Source: Roseovarius sp. 217
GTDB lineage: Bacteria > Pseudomonadota > Alphaproteobacteria > Rhodobacterales > Rhodobacteraceae
Direction: 5' to 3'
Length of the DNA: 64,000 nucleotides
Assembly (NCBI RefSeq): GCF_000152845.1
Contig: NZ_CH902586.1
Coordinates: forward strand, 73,601-137,600
Within the stretch, counting starts at the first letter, position 1, and each line of letters begins with the position of its first letter. Shown here piece by piece: positions 46,262 to 54,839 of this stretch. Below the pieces are notes generated by a model, which was not told the DNA's origin, made no database searches, and saw only the letters and a list, made by a program, of their open reading frames with translations. A program made the position numbers and the translations under genes.

Positions 46262-47176
46262 ATGGCAAGGGCACTTGAGGGAAAGGTGATCCTGGTCACC
46301 GGGGCAGGTGGCGGGATCGGTCGCGATATTGCCTTGATGGCAGCGTCCGAAGGGGCCGCGGTGGTGGTCAACGATCTGGGCGCGTCGCTGAAAGGCACCG
46401 GCCAGACCGAAACCGCGGCGCAGAAGGTCGTCGGGGAAATCAAGGCCGCGGGGGGCGATGCGATCGCCGATGGCGGGTCGGTCGCCGATCTCGACGCCGC
46501 GCGCGCGATGGTTGAGGCCGCCGTCAAGGAGTTCGGCCGCATCGATGCGGTGGTGAACAATGCCGGCATCCTGCGCGACGGGTTCTTCCACAAGATGACC
46601 TATGAGGATTTCGACGCGGTGGTGAAGGTCCACCTTTACGGTGCCTTCAACACATCCCGCGCCGCCGCCGATTACTTCCGCGAACAGGAAAGCGGGGCGC
46701 TGGTGCATATGACCTCGACCTCGGGGCTGATCGGCAATTTCGCGCAGGCGAACTATTCCGCCGCCAAACTGGGGATCGCGGCGTTTTCCAAATCGGTGGC
46801 GCTTGACCTCAAGCGCTGGAACGTGCGCTCGAACTGCATCGCCCCCTTCGCCTGGAGCCGCATGATCTCGTCGATCAAGACCGATACGCCCGAGCAGCAG
46901 GCGCGGGTCGAGAAGATCAAGCAGATGACCCCTGCGAAGGTCGCGCCGATGGCCTGTTTCCTGATGAGCGACCGCGCGGAAGGCGTATCGGGCCAGATCT
47001 TCGGGGTTCGCATGAACGAGATATTCCTGTTCAATCAGCCCCGCCCGGTGCGATCCGTCCATTCGAGCGATGGCTGGACAGCAGATGAAATCGCCGAGCG
47101 CGCCATTCCCGCACTCAAATCGCAATTCACACCGCTTGAGGTTTCGGCGGATGTCTTTTTGTGGGATCCGGTCTGA
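46262..47176 (+). CDS. SDR, 3-hydroxyacyl-CoA dehydrogenase of the multifunctional-enzyme-2 type
   Basis: This 304-residue SDR has TGAGGGIG (about 14-21), the extended loop VVNDLGASLKGTG characteristic of the MFE-2/FOX2 dehydrogenase branch, VNNAGILRD and the catalytic YSAAK. MFE-2-type enzymes oxidise (3R)-hydroxyacyl-CoA and handle branched and steroid side-chain substrates. The (R)-specific MaoC hydratases at 53.6-56.8 kb would supply such substrates. It begins behind GAGGAGGG, and its stop overlaps the next start by one base (TGATG). Confidence 0.86.
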   Translation: MARALEGKVILVTGAGGGIGRDIALMAASEGAAVVVNDLGASLKGTGQTETAAQKVVGEIKAAGGDAIADGGSVADLDAARAMVEAAVKEFGRIDAVVNNAGILRDGFFHKMTYEDFDAVVKVHLYGAFNTSRAAADYFREQESGALVHMTSTSGLIGNFAQANYSAAKLGIAAFSKSVALDLKRWNVRSNCIAPFAWSRMISSIKTDTPEQQARVEKIKQMTPAKVAPMACFLMSDRAEGVSGQIFGVRMNEIFLFNQPRPVRSVHSSDGWTADEIAERAIPALKSQFTPLEVSADVFLWDPV

Positions 47177-47970
47177 TGGGAAAACGCAAGGAAAGGATCA
47201 GCTCGAACATCGGCTGGAGCACCCCCGACAAGATCTGCGTGCGCGGCCTTGACCTGCCGAACGAGATTCTGGGCCACATGAACCTGGGCGATCTCGCCTT
47301 TCTGCAACTGACGGGCCGCAAGGCGACGCCCGAGGAAAGCCGGGTCTTCAACGCCATCGTGATCACCTTGGTGGAACATGGCATCACGCCTTCGGCGCTG
47401 GTCGCGCGCATGACCTATATGGGCGCGCCGGAATCGCTTCAGGCGGCGGTGGCGGCCGGGCTGTGCGGGCTGGGCACGGTCTTTGTCGGCTCGATGGAGG
47501 GCGCATCGAAGATGCTCTATGAGGCGCTGCCGCAGGACAGGCTCGGCACCGGCGCCGATCTGGATGCCATCGCTGCGGATACGGTGGAAAAACTTCGCGC
47601 CCGCAAGGACATCGTGCCCGGGCTGGGCCATCCGGTGCACAAGCCGGTTGACCCGCGCACCCCACGCCTGTTCCAGATTGCGGCCGAGAACGGAAAATCC
47701 GGCGAATATGTCGAACTGATCCAGAAGATTCAGGGCGTGGCCGAGGCGAAATCGGGCAAGATGCTGCCGATCAACGCGACCGGCGCCATTGGTGCGATCT
47801 GCTGCGAATTCGGCTTTCCGTGGAAGATCGTGCGCGGCTTCGGTGTGATGGCGCGGGCCATCGGGCTGGTCGGCCATATCCTTGAAGAAAGCGAGAACCC
47901 GATTTCCTTCGAACTGTGGCAACGCGCCGAAGAGGAGATCCTCGAAACCTCCGGCCCCGGAGCGAAATAG
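47176..47970 (+). CDS. Citryl-CoA lyase / citrate synthase-family protein
   Basis: This 264-residue protein belongs to the small citrate-synthase-fold branch that includes the citryl-CoA lyase domain of ATP-citrate lyase. It shows SNIGWSTPDKICVRGLDLP at the start, the region CGLGTVFVGSMEGASKMLYE, the active-site-like GLGHPVHKPVDPRTPRL and GAIGAICCEFGFPW. It is much shorter than citrate synthase (about 430). Citryl-CoA lyases split a 3-hydroxy-3-carboxymethyl acyl-CoA into acetyl-CoA and an oxo acid. Placed one gene after an HMG-CoA-lyase-like protein and two after a carboxylase, it may cleave a related tertiary-alcohol CoA ester in this pathway (inference). Confidence 0.8.
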   Translation: MGKRKERISSNIGWSTPDKICVRGLDLPNEILGHMNLGDLAFLQLTGRKATPEESRVFNAIVITLVEHGITPSALVARMTYMGAPESLQAAVAAGLCGLGTVFVGSMEGASKMLYEALPQDRLGTGADLDAIAADTVEKLRARKDIVPGLGHPVHKPVDPRTPRLFQIAAENGKSGEYVELIQKIQGVAEAKSGKMLPINATGAIGAICCEFGFPWKIVRGFGVMARAIGLVGHILEESENPISFELWQRAEEEILETSGPGAK

Positions 47971-47973
47971 GCG

Positions 47974-49137
47974 ATGCGGACATCGGCCCCTGAAAAGCAT
48001 AATGACCTGCGCGACGCCCTGCGCGCGCTTTGTGCGCAGTTCCCGCCGGAATACCATCGCGAAGCCGCCGCCGCCGAGACCTACACCGAGGCGTTTGTCC
48101 ATGCGCTGACCCGCGAGGGCTGGCTTGCCGCGATGATCCCCGAGGAATATGGCGGCTCGGGCCTTGGCTTGACCGAGGCCTCGATCATCATGGAAGAGGT
48201 CAACCGCTGCGGCGGCAATGCGGGCCATTGCCACGGGCAGATGTACAATATGGGCACGCTTCTGCGGCACGGCTCGGACGCGCAGAAGCAGAAATACCTG
48301 CCCGGCATCGCCAGCGGCGCGCTGCGCCTGCAATCCATGGCCGTGACCGAGCCGACCACCGGAACCGACACCACCAAGCTCAAGACCACGGCGGTCAGAA
48401 AGGGCGACCGCTACGTGATCAACGGCCAGAAGGTCTGGATCAGCCGCATCCAGCATTCGGACCTAATGATCCTGCTCGCCCGCACCACGCCGCTGAGCGA
48501 GGTGAAGCGGAAATCCGAGGGGCTGTCGATCTTCATGGTCGATCTGAAAGAGGCTATCGGAAGCGGCATGGAGGTCCGCCCCATCGCCAACATGCCCGGC
48601 CACGAGACCAACGAGGTGTTCTTCGACAATCTCGAAATCCCCGCCGAGAACCTGATCGGCACCGAAGGCAGGGGCTTCTACCACATCCTCGACGGGCTGA
48701 ACGCCGAACGAACCCTGATTGCCGCGGAATGCATCGGTGACGGCTACTGGTTCGTGGACAAGGCGCGCGCTTATGCTGGCGAACGGATTGTGTTCGATCG
48801 CCCCATCGGTCAGAATCAGGGTGTGCAGTTTCCCATCGCCCGCGCCTATGTGAATGTCGAGGCTGCCAACCTGATGCGCTTTGAGGCGTGCCGGCGTTTT
48901 GACGCCGGGCTTGATTGCGGGGCGCAGGCGAACATGGCCAAGCTGCTGGCGGCCGATGCCAGCTGGGAGGCGGCCAATGCCTGCATCCAGACGCATGGCG
49001 GTTTTGGCTTTGCGCGCGAATACGATGTCGAGCGCAAGTTCCGCGAGGCCCGGCTGTATCAGGTGGCGCCGATCTCGACCAACCTGATCCTGTCCTATGT
49101 GGCCGAGCATATCTTGGGTATGCCGCGGTCCTTTTGA
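47974..49137 (+). CDS. Acyl-CoA dehydrogenase
   Basis: This 387-residue enzyme has VTEPTTGTDTTKLKTTA in the flavin loop, INGQKVWISRIQHSD, and THGGFGFAREYDVERKFREA near the C-terminus with Glu at the usual catalytic position. It ends HILGMPRSF. It lies 3 bp after the citryl-CoA-lyase-like gene and is the last gene of the operon that starts at 37119. It is related to the enzyme at 39086-40246. The substrate is unknown. Confidence 0.87.
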   Translation: MRTSAPEKHNDLRDALRALCAQFPPEYHREAAAAETYTEAFVHALTREGWLAAMIPEEYGGSGLGLTEASIIMEEVNRCGGNAGHCHGQMYNMGTLLRHGSDAQKQKYLPGIASGALRLQSMAVTEPTTGTDTTKLKTTAVRKGDRYVINGQKVWISRIQHSDLMILLARTTPLSEVKRKSEGLSIFMVDLKEAIGSGMEVRPIANMPGHETNEVFFDNLEIPAENLIGTEGRGFYHILDGLNAERTLIAAECIGDGYWFVDKARAYAGERIVFDRPIGQNQGVQFPIARAYVNVEAANLMRFEACRRFDAGLDCGAQANMAKLLAADASWEAANACIQTHGGFGFAREYDVERKFREARLYQVAPISTNLILSYVAEHILGMPRSF

Positions 49138-49281
49138 ACTAAGGAAGTTTCAGCAGATCAATCCTGGCGTGCAGGGGCCTTGCCGTACGCGCCAGATTCA
49201 GGGACGACCGGAACGGGCGGCGCGCTTTCATGACCGGTCGTTCCAGCACTTGACGACCATCCCGGACTGGATCGTGAGGGA
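49138..49281. other. Spacer between convergent operons with an inverted repeat
   Basis: The arms acgaccgg (49204-49211) and ccggtcgt (49234-49241) could pair around a 22-nt loop. It sits where two long operons converge, so a terminator is plausible, but there is no T-run and the loop is large. Confidence 0.35.
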
Positions 49282-50478
49282 TCAGACGTCTTTCGCGTTC
49301 ACGATCAGATCTGCCCCTTCCGGTAGTTCAGCCAACACATTAACTGCATCGGCGCGGATTCTTGCGTGCTGCTTGAATGCCTCGGCAGCTGCAGCCACGG
49401 CGGTAGCGGAATCGGCACCGCTTTCCAGGACGAGCGATAGGCGGATGATGTCGCGGTCGTTCTCGCGCGTCACCACGGCTTGCGCGGCCCTGGCGCCCGG
49501 CGTTGCGATGACGACCTCCTCGATGACGCGCGGATAGACGAAGATCTCGCGCACCTTCACGGCCGCGCCGACCCGGCCCTGCAAGGCGGAAAGGCGGCGG
49601 ACGCCGCCATCCTTGTTGCTTTCAAGGGCGAATGCACTGTCGCCGGTGCCGAAGCGGATCATCGGCCAGGTGGCGTCGCGCGCGGTCACCACAACCTCGC
49701 CCGGCTCGCCATGGGCCACCTGCGCGCCGCTGACCGGATCGCAGATCTGCACCACCCGATCAGGATGGACCACATAGCCCTCGCCGCCATCCTCATAACC
49801 GACAAGGCCCAGATCGGCGGTGGCATAGGCGGCCCAGGTGGAGACGCCATACTCGGCCTCGATCCGGCGGCGCTTGGCCATCCAGTCGCCCATCTCACCG
49901 CCCAGAAACGCGGTTTTCACCTTCCAGGCGTCGCGCCCATAGGTTTCGATCACCTTGTCCGCCAGCGTCAGGAAGAAAGCGGTCGATGCGCAGATTGAGG
50001 TAACGCCGACCTCGACAATGATCTGCGCCTGAAGTTCGGTATTGCCGACGCCGCCGGGGATCACCGTCGCCCCCGCAGCCTGCGCCGCTTCGTCGAACAA
50101 AAGCCCCGCCGGCACGAGGTGATACATCCAGGTGTTCAGGATGATGTCTCCTGCGCCCACGGCGGCCGTCTTGAACAGCAGATCCAGACCATGCCCCCCC
50201 GCTCCGGGAAGTGTGGGTTCGAAGATCGGGCCGGGCGAGACGTAGATCCGCCCGATATCCTTGAGATCAGCGGCGAGGAACCCGCCGAAGGGCGGGGTGT
50301 CACGCTGGAGCTTGAGAAGCTCTTCCTTCTTCATCATCGGCAGGTGCGACAGATCCGCCAGGGATGTGACGGCGGCCGGATCGAACCCGACCGCCGCGAA
50401 TCGCGCTTTCAGGCCCGGGGCCTTTTCGGCCGCGGCGGCATAGGCTTGTGCGATGTCCCGGTAGATATCGTCAGACAT
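49282..50478 (-). CDS. PaaK-family AMP-ligase-like protein lacking the adenylation P-loop
   Basis: This protein has 398 residues from ATG 50478, which has GGGAGG 7 nt upstream; ATG 50484 is too close. The fold-level match to phenylacetate-CoA ligases includes LSHLPMMKKEELLKLQ, TAFLGGEMGDWMAKRRRIEA and RFGTGDSAFALE. Where active relatives have SSGTTG, this protein has YVSPGPIFEP, so ATP binding by the canonical loop is missing. It may be a ligase with altered chemistry, a CoA-transfer or binding protein, or decayed. It is the last gene of the leftward operon that starts at 54773. Confidence 0.75.
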   Translation of the reverse strand: MSDDIYRDIAQAYAAAAEKAPGLKARFAAVGFDPAAVTSLADLSHLPMMKKEELLKLQRDTPPFGGFLAADLKDIGRIYVSPGPIFEPTLPGAGGHGLDLLFKTAAVGAGDIILNTWMYHLVPAGLLFDEAAQAAGATVIPGGVGNTELQAQIIVEVGVTSICASTAFFLTLADKVIETYGRDAWKVKTAFLGGEMGDWMAKRRRIEAEYGVSTWAAYATADLGLVGYEDGGEGYVVHPDRVVQICDPVSGAQVAHGEPGEVVVTARDATWPMIRFGTGDSAFALESNKDGGVRRLSALQGRVGAAVKVREIFVYPRVIEEVVIATPGARAAQAVVTRENDRDIIRLSLVLESGADSATAVAAAAEAFKQHARIRADAVNVLAELPEGADLIVNAKDV

Positions 50479-50505
50479 GACCATGCCTCCCTGACCGTGT
50501 GTGGA

Positions 50506-51315
50506 TCAAAGCGGGCAGTCCTTGCGGAAATTCGGCGCGCGTTTTTCGCGGTGCGACAGAACCCCTTCCTTAACATCCTCGCCCATAAAGCCGAGCATTT
50601 CCAGCGCCGTCGAGGCATCGAAGATCGGCCCGGCCTGGCGCAGCCAGTTGTTGAGCGAATACTTAGTCCAGCGAATGGCGCTTTGCGAGCCGTTCGATAG
50701 TTCCACAGCCGTGTCCAGCGCGATCTGTTGCAACTCGTCATCCTCGACGCACATCGACACAAGACCGATGCGCTCTGCCTCTTCGCCGGAAACCGGCTTG
50801 CAGGTCATCAGATAGTATTTCGCCTTGGCCATCGAGGTCAGCAGCGGCCAGATGATCGCCGCGACGTCGCCAGCGGCAACGCCCAGGCGCGGGTGACCAT
50901 CGACGATCTTGGCCTTTTTCCCGGCGATCGAGATGTCGGCCAGGATGGCAACAACAAGGCCGGCACCAGCGGCAGGGCCATTGATGGCGGAAATGATCGG
51001 CTTGTTGCAGTTGATGATGTTGTAGACGAGGTCCTTGGCCTCTTTCCACGTCTTCATGATCTCGTAGGAATTGCCGATCATGTTCTCGATCAGGCTGAAA
51101 TCGCCGCCGGCCGAGAATGCCTTGCCCGCGCCGGTGACGATCACTGCATTGATGTCGGGGTCGCGGTCGATATCGATCCACATATCCGTCATTTGAGTGT
51201 GGGTTTCCGCGTCCACGGAATTGAATGACTCGGGACGGTCGAATGTGATGCGCAGGACGCGATCAGCCGGGTAGTCGAATTTCATCTTGTGATATTTTGC
51301 GTAACGGTCCGACAT
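50506..51315 (-). CDS. Crotonase-family protein lacking both hydratase glutamates
   Basis: This 269-residue crotonase has AFSAGGDFSLIE in the oxyanion-hole region and GPAAGAGLVVAILADISIAG. Val occupies the position of the first hydratase Glu, and His that of the second (IVDGHPRLG). It is therefore unlikely to be a simple enoyl-CoA hydratase. Crotonase-fold hydrolases, ring-cleaving hydrolases (BadI type) and decarboxylases are alternatives. It lies between a PaaK-like gene and a pair of acyl-CoA dehydrogenase genes, all leftward. Confidence 0.82.
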   Translation of the reverse strand: MSDRYAKYHKMKFDYPADRVLRITFDRPESFNSVDAETHTQMTDMWIDIDRDPDINAVIVTGAGKAFSAGGDFSLIENMIGNSYEIMKTWKEAKDLVYNIINCNKPIISAINGPAAGAGLVVAILADISIAGKKAKIVDGHPRLGVAAGDVAAIIWPLLTSMAKAKYYLMTCKPVSGEEAERIGLVSMCVEDDELQQIALDTAVELSNGSQSAIRWTKYSLNNWLRQAGPIFDASTALEMLGFMGEDVKEGVLSHREKRAPNFRKDCPL

Positions 51316-51348
51316 GATTCTGTTCCTTCGTTTGATGTCAGTGTGGGT

Positions 51349-52500
51349 TCAACCAGGCAGTCCAAGGACGGCCTTGGACACGATGTTGCGTTGAATCTCG
51401 TTCGATCCGCCGTAAATCGTTGTCGGGCGGGCCTTGTAGAAGTTCGACAAGACATCCACGCTTACGTTGCCAACCTGAAGCGGGCCAACAGTGCCGCCAT
51501 CGGGTCCGGCCGCCTCGATCATCAGTTCGCTGATGCGCTGAAAGCACTCGGTCACCCAGATCTTGAGCATAGAGACATCCGCGCCCAACGTTTCGCCTCG
51601 CTTGAGTTGGTCGGCAAAACGGGCGTAAAGCGCGGCGTGATCTTCAACATCTAGCGCGGCTTGGGCAAAACGGTCGCGGAATACCGGATCGTCGAAAGCG
51701 CCACGGCTCCGGGCGAAGCTTTCAAGCTGACCCAGGGCGTTCTGGGCCAGGCTTGGCGAACCGATGAAGATACGCTCGAAACTCAAGAGCGCCTTGGCCA
51801 TCGTCCAGCCCTCGTTCAGCTCGCCCACAAGGTTCTCGCGCGGGGTGCGGGCATTGTCCAAAAAGACCTCGCAAAACTCGGGTTCCCCCGAAAGCGTCGT
51901 GATCGTACGCACATCGACGCCGGGCTGATACATCGGCGCCAGAAGAAAGCTGATGCCTTGCTGTTTCTTTGGCGCATCCGGATCGGTCCGCACCAGCATG
52001 AAGATATGCGTGGCATCATGCGCCATTGTGGTCCAGATCTTCTGGCCGTTGATGACAAAATCGTCGCCGTCGATCTCTGCGCGGGTGCGCAGGTTGGCCA
52101 GATCCGACCCGGCTCCGGGTTCGGAATAGCCCTGACACCAGATGTCTTCGCAGCTCAGAATGCGCGGCAGCCAATAGTCTTTCTGCTTCTGGGTGCCGAA
52201 CTTGATGATCAGCGGACCGACCATCTGGACACCCATGTCACGCCCACGGTTCACGCCCCAGAGCTGCTGTTCCTCGTAGAAGATCAGAAGCTTGGACGCG
52301 CTCAGCCCCATGCCGCCATATTCCGTGGGCCAGGCCGGGGCAACCCACCCCTTGGCGTGAAGCTTGCGGTGCCAATGCTCGATTTCGGAAAATTTCGGAC
52401 GGTACGGCAGATGTCGCAGATCATCGGGGTATTCCGCCTCAAAGAACTGCCGGATCTCCTTTCGAAATTCCGCGTCGCTCATTGCGTTCCAGTCGGTCAT
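51349..52500 (-). CDS. Acyl-CoA dehydrogenase, larger-substrate type (likely partner of the next gene)
   Basis: This protein has 383 residues from ATG 52500, overlapping the stop of the upstream dehydrogenase (TAATG). It has YSEPGAGSDLANLRT, INGQKIWTTMAHDAT and the C-terminal TIYGGSNEIQRNIVSKAVLG, the layout of dehydrogenases acting on bulky CoA esters. Adjacent, overlapping pairs of a full-length and a shorter dehydrogenase are known as alpha2beta2 heterotetramers in actinobacterial steroid side-chain degradation (FadE26/27, FadE28/29). The pair here fits that pattern (inference). Confidence 0.86.
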   Translation of the reverse strand: MTDWNAMSDAEFRKEIRQFFEAEYPDDLRHLPYRPKFSEIEHWHRKLHAKGWVAPAWPTEYGGMGLSASKLLIFYEEQQLWGVNRGRDMGVQMVGPLIIKFGTQKQKDYWLPRILSCEDIWCQGYSEPGAGSDLANLRTRAEIDGDDFVINGQKIWTTMAHDATHIFMLVRTDPDAPKKQQGISFLLAPMYQPGVDVRTITTLSGEPEFCEVFLDNARTPRENLVGELNEGWTMAKALLSFERIFIGSPSLAQNALGQLESFARSRGAFDDPVFRDRFAQAALDVEDHAALYARFADQLKRGETLGADVSMLKIWVTECFQRISELMIEAAGPDGGTVGPLQVGNVSVDVLSNFYKARPTTIYGGSNEIQRNIVSKAVLGLPG

Positions 52501-53621
52501 TATGCTGCCCCCTCTTCTTCGCGCGTCTCGAACCAGATCCTTCGGTGATGGGCGTCGTCGCCCAGCCAAGCCGACAGGACGAGCGCGCGGTTCAGGTAAA
52601 GCCCGATATCATACTCGTCTGTATAGCCGACCGCCCCGTGCATCTGGATCGCATCTCGCGTGATCCTCCTGGCGGCGGTGACCGCACGCGCCTTGGCACG
52701 GCTGGCAAGCCGCGTGCGGATCTTTTGGTCGGTTTCGCAGTCCATCTGCGCGAGAACTTCGCGCACGGTCGCCTGTGCAACCTCACGCATGATGTGCAGG
52801 TCCACGGCGCGGTGCTGAAGAACCTGAAACGTCCCGATGGGCTTGCCGAATTGCTCGCGGGTCTTGATGTAGTCCAGAGTAATTTCGAATGCGCGATCAC
52901 TCAGGCCCACAAGCTCGGCGGCGGCCAGCGCCGTTGTATCGCTGATCGCCTCGGCGAGCGCATCCTGGACCGCGGAACCCTCAGCCAGTTGCTCTGCCGG
53001 AGTTCCGGAAAACGAAAGCTCGCCCAGCGAACTGCCGTCGGCCTGCACGCGCTTGTCGAAGGAAAGTCCGGCCGCGGTGGCCTCGGTCAGGACCAGAACC
53101 GGACCATTGTGCCCCCTAGCCACGACAAGGAAACCATGCGGCCCGGCCGCGCCGACAACCCAGGCCTTGCTGCCGGTCAGTTTTCCGTCTGCGTAGCGGC
53201 ATGTCGCATCAGCGGGCGCTCCGCCCGGGCCGCGTTCCTGCCAGGCCACCGCCAAGGTAGTTTCGCCGTTGATGAGCTGCTCCATCTTCGGATGATCCGG
53301 GCGAAGGCGACGCAGAAGGCCGAGGCTCAGCCCGATCGTCAACACCACCGGTTCCGGGGCGATCACGCGGCCGACTTCCTCGGCGATGACGCCCCCGGCG
53401 GCGAGGCCCATGCCAAGCCCGCCATTTGCTTCGGGCACCGTCACGCCGAAAACGCCGGCCCCAGCCAGTTCACCGATCATGTCCGAATCCCAGCCGCCAC
53501 TGGCGTCACGCAGTTTTCTGGCCCTTCCACTTCCGCCAGCCCGTTCAAACAGGGTGCGTGCGCTCTCGCGCAGCAGGCGAAGGTCTTCCTGGTCGCTGGA
53601 AAGCATATCAGTCTGTGTCAT
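52500..53621 (-). CDS. Acyl-CoA dehydrogenase, smaller subunit-like
   Basis: This 373-residue protein has a weakly conserved central region and the C-terminal block QMHGAVGYTDEYDIGLYLNRA, resembling FadE27/FadE29-type subunits (HGGIGFTWEHDLHLYL). A Glu is present in TDEYD. The flavin loop signature TEPGxG is not evident, consistent with a partner that binds part of the cofactor or substrate. It overlaps the MaoC gene upstream by 14 bp and the larger dehydrogenase downstream, so subunits are likely made in balance. Confidence 0.83.
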   Translation of the reverse strand: MTQTDMLSSDQEDLRLLRESARTLFERAGGSGRARKLRDASGGWDSDMIGELAGAGVFGVTVPEANGGLGMGLAAGGVIAEEVGRVIAPEPVVLTIGLSLGLLRRLRPDHPKMEQLINGETTLAVAWQERGPGGAPADATCRYADGKLTGSKAWVVGAAGPHGFLVVARGHNGPVLVLTEATAAGLSFDKRVQADGSSLGELSFSGTPAEQLAEGSAVQDALAEAISDTTALAAAELVGLSDRAFEITLDYIKTREQFGKPIGTFQVLQHRAVDLHIMREVAQATVREVLAQMDCETDQKIRTRLASRAKARAVTAARRITRDAIQMHGAVGYTDEYDIGLYLNRALVLSAWLGDDAHHRRIWFETREEEGAA

Positions 53622-54057
53622 TTCGTTTTCGCTTCATCATCAATGGGGCGTCAGCTGAAAGAACGACCTCGCCCTTGGGGTTCCTGGCGCTGAGCGTATA
53701 GTGCATAACACCTCGGTCGGGCTTGCTTTTGGACGGCGTGACCGAGTTGATCGTCATTTCGATATCGAGGGGTTCATCCGGGCGGACAGGCAGCAGCCAG
53801 CGCAGATTGTCAAAGCCCATGCCGCCTATGTTCGCCATGCCGGTCATCAAATCCGTCACGACAGGTTTGAACACCTCAAGCACGGTCTGAAATCCCGAGG
53901 CGATCAGGCTGCCATGTATCGCGGTCGCATAGTCTTCGTCGGTGTGCAGCCGTTGCGGGTCCCACTCCTGGGCAAAGGCCTTTATGGACTGTGCGCTCAT
54001 CGGGGCGCTGCGAAAGTGAAACACCTGGCCAGGTGCGAAATCTTCCAAATACTTCAC
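53608..54057 (-). CDS. MaoC-family hotdog hydratase, short form
   Basis: This 149-residue single hotdog protein has the hydratase-2 catalytic pair Asp33 and His38 in EWDPQRLHTDEDYA, though the usual Asn of the motif is not in place. Short MaoC proteins act as homodimers or pair with another MaoC-like protein; steroid degraders use MaoC heterodimers. It would hydrate the enoyl-CoA made by the dehydrogenase pair whose gene it overlaps. Its start overlaps the stop of the upstream transglutaminase-like gene by 4 bp. Confidence 0.8.
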   Translation of the reverse strand: MKYLEDFAPGQVFHFRSAPMSAQSIKAFAQEWDPQRLHTDEDYATAIHGSLIASGFQTVLEVFKPVVTDLMTGMANIGGMGFDNLRWLLPVRPDEPLDIEMTINSVTPSKSKPDRGVMHYTLSARNPKGEVVLSADAPLMMKRKRNDTD

Positions 54058-54773
54058 GTCGCCGGCTCCGCTGCAAAAGCGGAATCATACCCGCTCGAAT
54101 CTCTGGAAATCCGAACGCGGGTGAACTCCTCCAGTTTCGGATAGGTTTCCTTGAAGGCCTTCAGGAACTCACCTATCGGCGCATCGACATAAAGACCCCG
54201 GTCGTTCACATACTCCATGTGGCGCTGGTCCTGTTCGTCGAACTCGTGGAAAAGAGCGTCATGATAGCCGTCAAAGACCAGAGGCTTGACCCCGAATCTT
54301 TCACACATCTCTATGTTGAAAGCGGGTGTTACCTTGTAAGGTTCACCACCCAGCCACAGTTGAACGTAGCCGTGATAGATAAAGAGATCGGTCCCCATCA
54401 GCTCCTGCAGCTTGGGTGTATTCAGGTGGTTGCGCACATCTGCGAACCCCAAAGCGGCGGGGATACCGACGGCGCGCAGACAGGCTGCAAGCAGGATTGC
54501 CTTGGGGACGCAGTACGCTGCCTTCACCCCAGCGATCCGGCTGGCACGGTAGGAATCTTCATCCAGCGCAAAACAATACGGGTCGTAACGGATGTCGTCG
54601 CGAACCGCCTCGAACAGGCGGATCGCCTTGTCTCGTTTGGTCGCGCCCACAGGAAGATTGCGCAAAGCCGATGTGACGAAACCCTGCACTTCGAGGCTGT
54701 CGCTTTCAACAAAGTGCGACGGCATGACATAGCGCTCGGCCTCCGCCGGCAGGTCGTCGTGGGGCTGGGCCAA
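54054..54773 (-). CDS. Transglutaminase-like (papain-fold) protein in an acyl-CoA operon
   Basis: This protein has 239 residues if started at TTG 54773, which has GGAGAGG 4 nt upstream; ATG 54725 is an alternative, and a start at 54833 would lie across the operator. The transglutaminase core shows Cys88 in AAYCVPKAILLAACLRAVGI and His134 in FIYHGYVQLWL. The third member, usually Asp in a DP motif, is replaced in KVTPAFN. In the superfamily such proteins are proteases, amidases or acyl-group transferases. It is the first gene of an operon with MaoC, dehydrogenases and a crotonase, so an acyl-transfer or amide-hydrolysis role on the substrate is conceivable. Function unknown. Confidence 0.75.
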   Translation of the reverse strand: MAQPHDDLPAEAERYVMPSHFVESDSLEVQGFVTSALRNLPVGATKRDKAIRLFEAVRDDIRYDPYCFALDEDSYRASRIAGVKAAYCVPKAILLAACLRAVGIPAALGFADVRNHLNTPKLQELMGTDLFIYHGYVQLWLGGEPYKVTPAFNIEMCERFGVKPLVFDGYHDALFHEFDEQDQRHMEYVNDRGLYVDAPIGEFLKAFKETYPKLEEFTRVRISRDSSGYDSAFAAEPAT

Positions 54774-54791
54774 TGGACCTCTCCATCTTTT

Positions 54792-54807
54792 TCTAACAAT
54801 TGTTAGA
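54792..54807. promoter_or_regulatory. Palindromic operator, site 5 (perfect)
   Basis: The sequence tctaacaattgttaga is identical to site 3. It lies 19 bp before the TTG start at 54773 and after the end of the CoA-transferase-family gene (54840), so it serves the leftward transglutaminase-MaoC operon. Confidence 0.78.
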
Positions 54808-54839
54808 TTACAATCCGGAAACCTGCGGGTCAATGAGAT

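Noticed and set aside
49204..49241. Strong terminator between the converging operons
   Set aside because: The loop is 22 nt, the stem only 8 bp and there is no T-run; kept only as a weak inverted repeat.
54774..54833. Transglutaminase-like start at ATG 54833
   Set aside because: The extension covers the operator; TTG 54773 follows GGAGAGG.
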